Shown: positions 22,222 through 31,906 of the stretch, piece after piece
Numbering within the stretch: the stretch's first letter is position 1
Layout of the letters: each line of letters starts with the position of its first letter
Made by a program: the position numbers and the translations under genes
DNA from: Stenogyne calaminthoides
Lineage: Eukaryota; Streptophyta; Magnoliopsida; Lamiales; Lamiaceae
Assembly (NCBI GenBank): GCA_037126765.1
Contig: JBBCBC010000037.1
Location: 11,599,263-11,663,262, forward strand
Length of the DNA: 64,000 nt
Direction: 5' to 3'
Notes under the pieces: model-generated
What the model was told of the DNA's origin: nothing
The model's database searches: none
What the model saw: only the letters and a program-made list of their open reading frames with translations

Positions 22222-23964
22222 TCAGTTCATTTCCACCAATTTATTCATGTCCAGAATTTTCTTGACATTGGACATGTGTTGTTTTCCCTTGACATGAGAA
22301 GCCAGTTGACTGTTGCCTGTGAGCTTCACAGAGCAGAGTTTGCATATCTGATTGGTCTCACCATCCTGCTTCGGTTTGGCCTGGTTTTGGTAGGGTCCCA
22401 GAATGCCCTTCGAAGATGAGGGTCTTGTAACCCCTGCATGAAACTTACTTGCTTTCAGGGCCTCGCAATTGGTCCTGTGTTTAGACCCCTGGAGATGAGC
22501 TTTTAACGTCGTCTCACTTGTGGTTGTCACTTTACATATATCACAGCTCCATTTTTGTTGAGGTTTGTTAAAGGGAGGAGCCTCCGTGCGCCCTTCACTC
22601 GTGTCTGGTGGCGTTGTCTTTCTCAACAGTACAAAGGGAAAGGAATAATGATTACAAAATAGCTTTTCAAATGTAACATGGAAGAATACATCAAAGAGTG
22701 CATGCAGTATTATACCTGTTCTGACGTTGCCACATCATTTTTCTCTTCTGGTTCTAAAACTATTATCTTTCTTTCTGAATTATTGCATTCTTGCTGTATC
22801 ATTTGGCAAACAATTTGTTAACTGGAGTTATGTTTTCTTCACAAACACAGCACATACCTCAATTACAACTGTTTCAGCAGCTAACCTTGGTTGTAATAAG
22901 CCTTTCCAAAGCTTCAAATCCATTTTCTTTTATATATTGTTCCGCTACATCCAGAAAAGTTGCGTTCATAACACGTTTATCCTCCTTTGTCTTGTACAAC
23001 TTGTCGATTACTGCTTGTACATCCACAGATAAGACTGGACGAACGAGAATTTGGTAGGCATGGCATGCACCTTGAAACCCAGGCATCACTAACCAAATAA
23101 TAGCTAACAGCTTTATGCTATCCCAGAATGGTATCCTATCAAAACAAATGGAGAGTAATTGTATACCAGTTGGGCGGTGCAACTAACATTTTCTGGTGAA
23201 AACAAGTAATACTGACCAACTAATATTTTTTAGTAAAACAAACTAATACTATATAAAAATGCACTTGGGTTGCACGATGCAAGAAATCTGATTAATTACA
23301 TCAGAAAGGCATAGCATTATAGACAACTCTCTTAACCCTTATAAGTTATATCTACATAAAAAGGTACCTTTCAATATAATAGAAACTCCACATTGGATTA
23401 ACACCAAAAAGCATCTAAGTAGGCAAATTCTGTTAAAACAATCTAATAAAAGTGCTTACCACACAATGAATTTCAGAAAAGTAAATTCAAAGAGAGAGAT
23501 TAAAGAAAAAAGGGTCCAATATATGATCAACTTTTTCATGTGATATTTTGAATCATTCTCAACTGCCCTGATGGAAGCAAACCTGCAAAATCAGAGACAC
23601 CATAATGTTAGGGATGTTGCAATTCTCAAAAATTAGAATACATACAACACTTCACTTTTCAGATTTAAAAATAACAAGAAATGCTAAGAAGATATAACTT
23701 ACAGAGGAAATCCCAGAGCAATTACGGGCCTGTAGGAAATGATCAGAAACATAAAGGAAAATAGTTATCAATTTGAAGAAATGAAAATCACACAAATATA
23801 CAGAATCATCGCTAAGGAAAGTAAAAGGAAGAAATGAAAGGGGAAAATAGCAAAGTCGAAGAACTTGTGAAGTAACTAAAGAGTAAAGTAACTAAAGAGT
23901 AAACACACCAGGCAAGATAATCGATGCATACAAGAGCAAATTTGAGGAGCATCATAAGACCCAT
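22222..23964 (-). CDS. HVA22/DP1-domain protein with two C2H2 zinc fingers, copy 1
   Basis: Six exons on the minus strand: 23909-23964, 23703-23729, 23460-23582, 22886-23135, 22716-22793 and 22222-22617, giving 309 residues. The N-terminal half is a TB2/DP1/HVA22 membrane-shaping domain (LLKFALVCIDYLAW, YWTLFSLISLFEF, PFWDSIKLLAIIWLVMPGFQ, GACHAYQILVRPVL) that forms hairpins in the ER membrane. The C-terminal half has two U1-type zinc fingers (WSCDICKVT...HLQGSKH and CKLCSVKLTGN...HVKGKQH), the kind that binds double-stranded RNA. This pairing is known in some plant HVA22-like proteins. Exon 4 must end at AAG before GTTAGC; the longer form possible in copy 2 is lost here through a 14-base deletion that brings in a TGA. 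It converges with ALDH6, with 552 bases between the two stops. Confidence 0.85.
23165..23295. mobile_element. MITE in HVA22 copy 1, intron 3
   Basis: Carries CCAGTTGGGCGGTGCAACT at one end and TGGGTTGCACGATGCAA at the other with TAATACT words inside, matching the copy at 25780-25900 in the same intron of copy 2 and the palindromic element at 14040 in ALDH6. The shared position shows insertion before the duplication. Confidence 0.5.
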
Positions 23965-24291
23965 TTGGATATCAACAAAATATCGTAGAAGGGTCTTTAA
24001 TTCTTAGATTTTTTTGAAGATCTTTTTGATGGTGAAATGCGAATGAAATTCGACGGGAAGAAAGGCGTAAAGAGAAGAGCTCTGTTGTAGACTTGTAGTT
24101 GTACGTAGTATTGGAAAAGCAACAGTCATGGAAAGACTCTTCGTATTCGCCTTTGTCAGATTGTTAATATTTTCTTGATATTATATGTGATTTTCGAGAT
24201 GCATGTTGGCATTTGACTCAATGCCCTGATAAATTATCATTAGGGGGGTTGGTTTACATTTTTTAATGGATTAAATGAAGAATTATAATGA

Positions 24292-24370
24292 CAATTACTC
24301 AACAATGGAAAGATTTGCCAAGTGGTGCTGAAGTTTCTCTAGCAATGCCCACTTCCCAAATATCATGAGA
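24292..24370 (+). pseudogene. Duplicated 3' end of ALDH6
   Basis: About 80 bases repeat the last 25 codons of ALDH6 (ITQQWKDLPSGA.VSLAMPTSQ) with a TGA, followed by matching 3' flank (AATTGTCCTGGTGATATAAT). It begins mid-exon at the tandem-duplication junction, so it marks the left breakpoint of unit 2 and is not a gene. Confidence 0.9.
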
Positions 24371-24872
24371 AAACCATATTTTAGTTATCTTATTTCAGAA
24401 ATTGTCCTGGTGATATAATGTTATAGTTTGGTGGTGTTTATCTTAGTTTGGTGATATATTGACATTATTACACAAAAAATAAATGTTCATTAATAGTGTT
24501 TATTTTTTTTTTTTGTTAAAAGTGTTAATAAGGTAATTTTTGGTCATTTGAAAAATAATTAATGACTTTCAGAAATACTTATAATTTGGGACATACGACA
24601 ATGCAAAAGAAATTTATATTAGCTATATTGAGGGACATTAATTCTTAGAAAAATCATTCAATCATTACAATTACAAGTAACAATAATACAATGATACGAC
24701 CGCACATTCTTACACACCAATCTTACATAGTTAAATTATATCCTATTTAAATCTCAATACGAACACACACCATTACTATTTTTAAAATTCCAAACAAAAC
24801 ATACCCATGGAACTAAGATCCCAGGCGCAAACGATGAGTCCCAAGTTCCATTCACTCATTCATTTCCACCAC

Positions 24873-26805
24873 TTAATTCGTGCTTGGAGTTTTCGTTATA
24901 TTGGACATGTGCCGTTTCCCCTTGAATATTTGACTGGTTCCACCATCCTGCTTCGGTTTGGCTTGCTGTTTTTGCCGGCCTCCTTGATTGCTCTTCGAAG
25001 ATGAGGGTCTCGTATCTTCTGCGTGAAACTTACTTTCTCTCAGGGCCTCACATTTAGACCTGTGTTTAGACCCCTGGAGATGAGCATTTAACGTCGTCTC
25101 ACTTGAGGTAGTCACTTTACATATATCACAGCTCCATTCTTGCCGAGGTTTCTTGATAGGAGGAGTCTCTGTGGGCCAGTGATTCGTCTCTGCATACTGC
25201 ACCTGCAGTTGCAAACACAAGTGACTCAATATTCTTACTCAATAGCCCAAACCCAAAGGAACAATGATTACAAAAAGGCTTTTCATGTGTAACGTCGAAG
25301 ATTACATGTTCTGATGTTGCTGCCATATCATTTATCTCCTCTGGTTTTAAAACTAGGACATCTCTCTCTGACTTATTGCATTCTTGCTGTATCAATAGGT
25401 AAACGATTTGTTACGTGGAGATATGTTTTCTTCACATGCACACACAGCACATACCTCAATTAGAGCTGTTTTAGATTGTAATGTACAGCTGCTAACCTTG
25501 GTTGCAATAAGCCTTTCCAAAGCTTCCAATCCATTTTCTTTGATATATTGCTCTGCCACAACCAAAAAAGATGCTTCCATAAGATGTTTATCCTCCTTTG
25601 GCTTATACAACTTGTTGATAACTGCTTGTACATCGACAGATAACACTGGACGAACAAGAATTTGATAGGCATGGCACGCGCCTTCAAATCGAGGCATTAC
25701 TAACCAGATAATAGCTATCAGCCTTATGCTATCCCAGAATGGTATCCTGTCAAAACAAATGAAGAGTAAGACTACACCAGTTGGACGGTGCATCGTGCAA
25801 CTACCCACAACTAATATTTTTAAATAAAAACAAGTAATACTGACCAACTAATACCTTTTAGTAAAACAAAAATGCACTTGAGTTGCATGATGCATGCCAA
25901 ACTTTGTCAATGATTAATAGTTTCAAAGTTCAACCACACAATAATAAATTGAAAGAAGTTTGATTCATTACAACACGAATGCATAGAATGATTGAAAACT
26001 CCCTTAACTCTATATCTATGTATAAGGTAGCTTCCAATGTAACAATGATTTAAATGGGAAGAAATCAAAGAAGAGAAGAAACTCTTATCTCAAGAGCTCA
26101 ATCCCTAACTATATATCGTAAAATCTAGCAAGAATTGGGGATATACTACGATACTACCCACATAAAAATAGATTGAATTTTCCAGTTATATCCAGCAACA
26201 AGGGCTCCAAAGGGGGAACCAAGAATTAACATTGGATTGAAGGAATCAACACCAAAAAATAGCTAATAAAGGAAAATAGGCAAATTCTATTACAAGAGTC
26301 TAATTTAAGTGCTTACCACACAATGAATTTCAGAAACACAAATTCAAAGAGGGAGATTAAAGAAAAAAGGGTCCAGTATATGATCAACTTTTTCATGTGG
26401 TATTTTGAATCAGTCTCAACTGCCTTGATGGAAGCAAACCTGCAAAATTACACCATATTGTAAGCACCAACAGTTGAGAAATTCTGCAATTGAGTAAAAT
26501 CTTAAATGCACAACATTTTACTTTTCAGATATAAAAAAATAACAAGAAATGCTTACAAACCCTCGTGCGCAGAGAAGATATAACTTACAGAGGATAGCCC
26601 AGAGCAATTACAGGCCTGTAGGAAACAATCTATCAATTTGAAGCAACGAAAATCACAAAAATATACAGAATCATCCCAATGAAAGTAAAGAGAAGGAAAT
26701 GAAAGGGGAAATTAGCAAAATCGAAGAACATGCGAAGTAAGAAACATACCAAGCAAGATAATCGATGCATACAAGAGCAAATTTGAGGAGTAGCATTAGA
26801 CCCAT
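24873..26805 (-). CDS. HVA22/DP1-domain zinc-finger protein, copy 2 (second finger deleted)
   Basis: Exons 26750-26805, 26589-26615, 26317-26439, 25497-25746, 25306-25386 and 24873-25187 give an intact 283-residue frame with the same phases as copy 1. The HVA22 domain is complete (PVIALGYPL, PFWDSIRLIAIIWLVMPRFE). The first zinc finger (WSCDICKVTTSSETTLNAHL) is intact. The second has lost about 17 codons in frame: TSQIFKGKRHMSN replaces the CxxC half, so it cannot bind zinc. Exon 4 could also extend 42 bases to 25455 (donor after ATTGAG), adding VSSCTLQSKTALIE in frame. The gene appears expressible but functionally changed from its sister copy. Confidence 0.8.
25780..25905. mobile_element. 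MITE in HVA22 copy 2, intron 3
   Basis: Counterpart of 23165-23295: CCAGTTGGACGGTGCATCGT at the left, GAGTTGCATGATGCATGC at the right, and TAATACTGACCAACTAATAC inside. Confidence 0.5.
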
Positions 26806-27147
26806 CTGGATTTAACAAGATATTGTAGTGGGTCGTTAATTGTAAGATTAATTTGCGGGTGAAATGGGAATGTACTTAGAGGAGAAGAAAGACGTAAAGA
26901 GAAGAGCCTCTGTTCTGTTGTGCTTGTACGTAAGACTCTTTTTCGTAGTTGCCTTTCCCTTGAGCAATCAATAATGCATAGCATGTCAAATTGTTAATAT
27001 TTTATTAACATTAATTGTATGTGATTTTCGAGATGCATGTTGGCACTTGACTCACATGTGTAATAATTATCATGGGGGAGGTTGGTTTAAAAAATTTAAA
27101 AGGATTGAAATATTGAATGATGAATTATAATGATAATTGAAGTATTA

Positions 27148-28017
27148 AGGGGGTTTATTCAATTGGAATTCTATTTATTTATTTTTTACTTTAAAAAGTT
27201 TGTAGAATTAAAAAAGCTATAGACTCTATACAGAGTTTGATTGGATTTTTTATTTATTTAAATGAATTTTTATAGAATTGATAAGATTGTGAAATACATT
27301 TTTTTTATTGATTTACATAGATTTTCATAGACTCCGACAATGAAAATGATTCGATTTTTTTTTTAAAAAAAAAACTCACTAAATGGGTCCCACAGCCGAA
27401 ACTTCAATTCAAAACTTCAACTTCAATTCCAGAAATTAATAACCCCTCATTATTCCAAAAAAATAATAATTACAGATCATATCCTACCTATTAGAAAAAG
27501 ATCTGAAAAATAGAAAGATCACATACGCTTTTAATGCGCTTTATCGCTGCACTCCGCTTCTTCTATAATTGACTGCATATGCTCCAGTTCACTCGCGACG
27601 TACTCCAGCAACCCCTCGCCGGCTTTCTCAGCTGAAGATTCCGCCGACGGCAGAGAAATCCAATCGAAAATGACGACAGTGGGTGGCGGTGACAGCAGTG
27701 GGCGGCAGCGATGACAGGAGAAAAACGAATGTTTTTTTCTTCTGACCTTTCGTCTTCAGAGTTCTCTGAGAGAATACGTAGAAATTTTTTATTGTTAGAA
27801 GAGATTTTTTTGAGTGAAATCTATTTATATTTTTGGAAGGGAATCAAAGAAAATACATAGAGTATTAAAATCCATAAACTGTTGAATACCTAAAGATTTT
27901 TTAAGATTTTTTAAAATCCATATTGAATACCTCAAGACTTTTGAAAATCCAGATTGAATACCCTCATATTTTGAAAGTCTAAAAAAATCCTACAAACACC
28001 ACAACTAATACACCCTC
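27148..28017. mobile_element. Non-autonomous DNA transposon with GC-rich interior
   Basis: AT-rich ends read inward as near-inverse sequences (GGGGTTTATTCAATTGGA at the left; TCCAGATTGAATACCC and TACACCCTCC at the right). The centre (about 27531-27720) is GC-rich with an open frame, unlike the arms. This is the structure of an element that has picked up host DNA. No exact target duplication was identified and the family is uncertain (Harbinger- or Mutator-like). Confidence 0.5.
27531..27690 (-). pseudogene. Captured coding fragment inside a DNA transposon
   Basis: On the minus strand the frame reads ...PPTVVIFDWISLPSAESS, then AEKAGEGLLEYVASELEHMQ and SIIEEAECSDKAH with a TAA at 27531-27533. 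Charge pattern and GC-rich codons look like genuine plant protein, possibly a C-terminus. No start codon is evident, and I do not recognise the family. Confidence 0.4.
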
Positions 28018-28245
28018 CTAATTATGAATGATGAATTACTATAAAAATAATTGTTATATAATTTTTAAATGTATTTGTTGTAATTTTGCAACAAGTTCGA
28101 TTTTTATGCAGTGCATATGAATCAATTTTATCAATAAATTTGAAAATTAATAGAAAATGAGGTTTGAAACAATTTCAGAATTTTAATGATGGCAAAAAGA
28201 AAAGAAAAAAAAACAGAATAAGACTAGTACTCCTCACATACCGAA

Positions 28246-28500
28246 TGTTTTATATTGTACTCCCACCGATCTAACACTTTTTTTTCACATTTTAATTTTT
28301 TCGTGTTTTAGCGAATAATTTTTTTATTAATATTTAAAGTGATAAAATAATTTTTAAAAAGACATATATTAAATGAGAGGTCGACTGTATCCCTCCTTAA
28401 AAGTCACTTTATCATTTAAAATACTAATAAAACACTCGTTCGCTAAAACATGAGAAAATAGTAAATGTGAAAAAAGACTTGGAACAGAGGAAGTATTACA
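28246..28500. mobile_element. Stowaway-like MITE
   Basis: About 250 bases with terminal inverted repeats related to CTCCCTCCGTCCC (here TACTCCCACCGATC and GGAACAGAGGAAGTA), flanked by TA, with inner inverted segments AAAAGTCACTTTATCA and TAAAGTGATAAAATAA. The same family appears at 63275-63522. Confidence 0.65.
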
Positions 28501-29412
28501 ATATTATGTGTGTTGTACACATGAAGTGCACTGTGATGTAATTTTACAGTATAAAGCACACGGTACGAATGCACGATATTCTGGAATGAGATCAAGTATT
28601 TCATAATTGGTGTTACACTTTGTATCTCATAATATGGATGAATGACACGTGAAATAATATAAAATATTCAATGAACCATCATATCATGGATCCATGTGTT
28701 AAAGAACTAAAAGGGTAAAATGCTAATAAAATACGAAAAGTGGAACAGGAGAATTGAACTGTGATATCCTTTGTATTTTTAGCCAAATATTGGGCCTTTC
28801 TACTAATTTCCTAAATTACAACATGTAGCCGTTGTAATTTTGGGCCTTCTTTTTAAGCGGATATTGGGCCTTTTTATTAATAACCAACCTGGTAACATTG
28901 TAATCATTTTATGCATGTCTATTTTTTTCTTTAAAATTATATGACGTGTATAGAGAAAATTTGGAGCATGGATAGTAATACGTTTCTATATATTTTATGA
29001 TTTTCATCTCTTCAGACCTCACTATGATATGGTGCTTGGGCTTTTGTTGGGCCCGATCTGTTACAAATTTTCCAAATATAAATCAACGGACTTGACCCAT
29101 TAGAAGTTAGTTCAGCTCCATTACCTTCGTCCCAAAAACTATATATATTTTACATAAATATAATGCCTTGAGCAATGAGCATGACAATTTTAATTTTTTG
29201 TTTTTACTGCAAATGAGTATATTTATTGTCGTCATATAAATTCGGAGCTGTATATATGATTCAACCAAGGGTGCGACAATGCACCATCGAAATCTCTAAT
29301 CGCACGTGACTTGATTGCTAGATAAAGTGTCATGTGATTGCTTCCACGTACATGTATCTCCACTAAATTGTTTTAAAAAATAAATATATACACCAACTAT
29401 ACTATTTAAATA

Positions 29413-29672
29413 CTACTCCGTCTCAATTTTAAGGGAGCTTTTTCCATTTTTTTTGTCTCAATTTTAAAAGAATTTTTCTTAAAATTGACATACTCACTTT
29501 ATCATTTTATCACATAAAATACTAATAAACAATTCTTTCTACCTCCAACTATTCATCATTTTATCACATAAAATACTAATAAATAACTCTTTCTACCCAC
29601 AATATTTTATCATTACTTCACTAAATTCTTATAACAGTAAAACTTCTCTTAATATTGGGACGAAGAGAGTAT
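29413..29672. mobile_element. Stowaway-like MITE
   Basis: Ends CTACTCCGTCTCAATTTTAA and TCTTAATATTGGGACGAAGA are imperfect inverted repeats. An internal block containing TTATCACATAAAATACTAAT occurs twice in tandem. Confidence 0.65.
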
Positions 29673-30262
29673 ATTACAAATTTCCTGCCACATTTCTTGT
29701 TTCCTACGTTTTTTTTCTTTTGGAATTTTGTTCAATTAAGAATACTACTAAGAAAATGAATATTGTCAATACATTTCCGATTAATCTAAAACCTTCCTCA
29801 TTACTTATGTGCTAAAATTATATCTTAGAAAGTGAGATAAACCATAAGCTAAACAACCCAATTATAAAATAGCACCTCAAATCATAGTCTAGGTTCATTG
29901 AACTCTTAATGATATCTTAGACGTTTAATGGGTCAAATTCCACTAGTATTATCCATGGAATGGATTTCAAAGTGGAAAGCGCAAGCACCCACCCTTGTTC
30001 CAAAAGTAAAAAACTACTACTACCTTTCAAATTCTCCACTTGTATTTTATTTCTATGTCCTTTTTCCCGGGTTTGGAACGAGTAAAATGAGTTTCAACAA
30101 ATCTTATTTTATATTTTAAAGCTTTAAGTGAATGATATGTTTTGGTTGTTATACCGCAAGTGATAATGTATAAAATATTTAAATTGTTGCGTTTATAATA
30201 AAAAGATACAGCTACGTGACTATATAGACAAAAACTTAAGTGCAATTATAACGGATTATAAT

Positions 30263-30983
30263 TAGGGGTGTCCACGATGCGGTTTTGCGGTTTTTTCGGC
30301 TAAATTCAAATTGTCTTGCTACATGTGGTTCGGTTGATTGTATAATTTCAAACCGCGATTTTTCATATAAAAACGATCATGCGGTTTTCGGCGGTTCGGT
30401 CGGTTATTTGCGGTTTGGCGGTTTTAAAGGAATATAAATGTTAGTAGAAGATATTAATGTCTATTTAAATTAGTGACAATACATTTGATTAAATAATGTT
30501 CTATAAAATGGTTTAAGTTGAAAAAATTTATATTGAAATGAAAAACAAAATAATATCTTTGAACACTATAACATTTTTTATTTTTTTTACAGGAAAACAT
30601 CATAACATGATTAATTTGTAGAGGTCCAATTATTTAAAAAACATGTTGAAAGAGGTTGAAAATAATATAAATATAATTATAAGCTTGTTATCCATAAAAG
30701 CTAATAATACAAACTAGAAAAATTATGAACACGGTTTATTACCTTGTGGACTTAGTTGAAGAATGATGGTTAGAGATATAAAATACCGTATTTAAATTAT
30801 AATTGCAACTATGCAGTGCGGTCGGTGCGGTTTGCAACGAAAATTTGAAATTGCACCAACTTTGCGGTGCGGTTTTACACCAAAAAATTAACCACGGTTT
30901 ATTGTAAAATATTATCAATGGCGGTGCAATGCGGCTCGGTGTGGGCGGTTCGGGCGGTTTTGAGAATTTAATGGTCACCCCTA
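30263..30983. mobile_element. Non-autonomous hAT element (721 bp)
   Basis: Terminal inverted repeats TAGGGGTGTCC and GGTCACCCCTA are flanked by a perfect 8-bp target duplication ATTATAAT (30255-30262 and 30984-30991), diagnostic of hAT transposons. Both subterminal regions carry many GCGGTT/GGCGGTT words, likely transposase-binding repeats. There is no transposase gene inside. Confidence 0.9.
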
Positions 30984-31015
30984 ATTATAATTGCATTACT
31001 AATTCAATATCATAT

Positions 31016-31372
31016 TGACTTAATTGTAAATAAAATCACCACTTTTCACTGAATTGTAATTAAATCTAAACTTTTAGATAATTACAAATAAATCACCACC
31101 TTTAAATATTGTTGCAAATTAAATTTATTAATAATATTTTTTGTGCCCAAATCTGATATGACCAATCGATGTAGTCACTTTTTAATCCAAATATAATCAT
31201 TTTACGCAACAAAAAACCTATTAAATTTGTCACGTAAGATAAACGGGCACAAAGAGAATCGCACATAATCCTAACTTACAACAATATTTAAAAGTGATAA
31301 TTTATTTACAATTATTTAATAGTTTTGATTAAATTGCAATTCAGTGAAAAGTTGTAATTTTATTTGTAATTA
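31016..31372. mobile_element. Foldback-type element with ~110-bp inverted arms
   Basis: The left half (ACTTAATTGTAAATAAAATC, then CACTTTTCACTGAATTG) is the imperfect complement of the right half (CAATTCAGTGAAAAGTTG, then TTTGTAATTAAG). The pairing continues inward through TAAATATTGTTG and CAACAATATTTAAA. Nearly the whole 355-base element could fold on itself. Confidence 0.7.
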
Positions 31373-31906
31373 AGCTAAAATTTGTGGATATAAGGCCTCG
31401 TAATCTCATGCTTTGGAGATCAAAATTATAAAACAAAAATATGTCCCGATTTAACGAGAATTTCAAGAATTATCAAACATAGGATACTCTAATCTTTCAG
31501 TATATATGTCAATTTTCACGTTTTGACTTGTCCACTTTAAAAACAAATCGCAGTAGTCTTTGCCTAATTCATAACCAAAAAATTAATTAAGAATTTGTAA
31601 ATTATACATCTCGATTTAAATTAAGATTAAGAGAAGGAAAGATGTTGTTACGTCCAATTTTCATTTTTAAAAATTTATACTAGTATTTTACAAAGGGAAC
31701 ATTTATCATTCAATGAAATGAGTGGAAAGTAAGTCAACTACATTTCCAAGGACATGTAGGTAAATTCACATGTTCAAATTCAAAATTCGTCTTCGAAGGA
31801 CAGGAGTGTAAATTCACAGCTCAATTCCTTCAGTCTGTACGTCCTTGGAGTTTCGTTCTATAATCAGGTGTTCGGTTTGGCATAAAATCCAATTTCAATT
31901 TCATTT

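Larger units (their letters stand above)
21590..24300. repeat. Tandem duplication, unit 1
   Basis: Contains the end of ALDH6 exon 18, the convergent HVA22/zinc-finger gene copy 1 and its upstream region, ending near GAATTATAATGACAATT. Unit 2 (24290 to about 27140) repeats the same order: ALDH6 tail, HVA22/zinc-finger gene, then a matching upstream region (GTGATTTTCGAGATGCATG at about 24188 and 27017). The junction lies near 24290-24300, where the upstream region of unit 1 runs straight into the dehydrogenase coding tail. Confidence 0.85.
24290..27140. repeat. Tandem duplication, unit 2
   Basis: Second copy of the ALDH6-tail plus HVA22/zinc-finger segment. Every exon of the gene and a small MITE in its third intron are shared with unit 1, so that insertion predates the duplication. 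Divergence is moderate (many substitutions and indels in introns), so the duplication is not very recent. Confidence 0.8.
28016..30262. other. Intergenic region without genes
   Basis: AT-rich DNA holding two Stowaway-like MITEs (listed separately) and no supportable coding sequence. Positions 28770-28880 contain scattered ATTGGGCC words, a TCP-like promoter motif, but no gene follows them. Confidence 0.6.

Noticed and set aside
22858..23135. HVA22/zinc-finger copy 1 as a pseudogene because of a TGA after AAGGTTAGC
   Set aside because: Ending exon 4 at 22886 (donor GTTAGC) gives a continuous 310-codon frame through both zinc fingers, so the TGA lies in an intron.
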